Below are positions 32,090 through 32,101 of a DNA stretch of 32,101 nucleotides, in pieces (the stretch's first letter is position 1; each line of letters opens with the position of its first letter). Position numbers and translations under genes: made by a program. The DNA is taken from assembly GCA_002310155.1 (NCBI GenBank), contig DBYF01000128.1:58477-90577 (forward strand), in the 5' to 3' direction. Below the pieces are notes generated by a model, which searched no databases, had not been told where the DNA came from, and saw only the letters and a list, made by a program, of their open reading frames with translations. Source of the stretch: Mageeibacillus sp. UBA1193 (GTDB taxonomy: Bacteria; Bacillota; Clostridia; Saccharofermentanales; Saccharofermentanaceae).

Positions 32090-32101
32090 GACCTTTTTTC
32101 A

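Overview
The window looks like a stretch of chromosome from a moderate-GC member of the Bacillota, class Clostridia. The grounds are the gene order tmk - darA - holB - ricT - (N6-methyltransferase) - rsmI, which parallels the tmk/yaaQ/holB/yaaT/yabB/yabC block of Bacillus, together with strong GGAGG-type ribosome binding sites, lipoprotein signal peptides, MreB, a c-di-AMP receptor and a clostridial-type 2[4Fe-4S] ferredoxin. The family cannot be fixed from the sequence alone. No insertion sequence, prophage, CRISPR array or rRNA is seen.

Layout. 1-1288 (+): the end of a zinc-ribbon membrane protein and a short-chain dehydrogenase. 1294-4671 (-): three envelope-type genes (a lipoprotein with a KPVIYLYP domain, a DUF4097-like beta-repeat protein, a GLUG-repeat lipoprotein). 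4773-8117 (-): rho, with a very long disordered insertion, and mreB, each with its own promoter and terminator. 8253-9095 (+): a TraX-family membrane protein. 9122-12087 (-): two tandem, translationally coupled paralogues of identical length (494 aa), each carrying two zinc-ribbon/helical modules. 12303-14778 (+): leuS, interrupted by a +1 frameshift in the editing domain. 14850-19015 (-): a PAS-GGDEF-EAL protein with a degenerate cyclase site, rsmI, and an N6-adenine methyltransferase. 19094-19264 (-): a 56-aa ferredoxin with its own promoter and terminator. 19367-28517 (-): a long co-directional run ricT, holB, darA, tmk, an Asn/Arg-rich protein, folK, folB, folP, folE, an AraC regulator and a 789-aa sialate O-acetylesterase-like protein that has lost its catalytic residues. 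28743-30053 (+): a small XRE regulator and an AraC regulator. 30056-32038 (-): a DeoR regulator, an alpha/beta hydrolase and tRNA-Gln(CUG).

How the parts work together. folE-folP-folB-folK encode consecutive or near-consecutive steps of tetrahydrofolate synthesis and overlap or nearly abut, so they are almost certainly one operon. Tmk, DNA polymerase III delta prime, DarA and RicT form the nucleotide/replication/signalling module downstream, with additional promoters before the Asn/Arg-rich gene and before tmk. The three transcriptional regulators around 25-31 kb and the esterase-like pseudoenzyme suggest carbohydrate-responsive control, but no sugar transporter or intact glycosidase lies in the window.

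Points most worth a second look: the esterase-like pseudoenzyme, the duplicated zinc-ribbon pair with a 59-nt identical tract, the Asn/Arg-rich protein, the Rho insertion, the leuS frameshift, and a 9-bp word (AAAAGCACT) that occurs eight times in unrelated reading frames. No complete novel defence or mobile system was identified.
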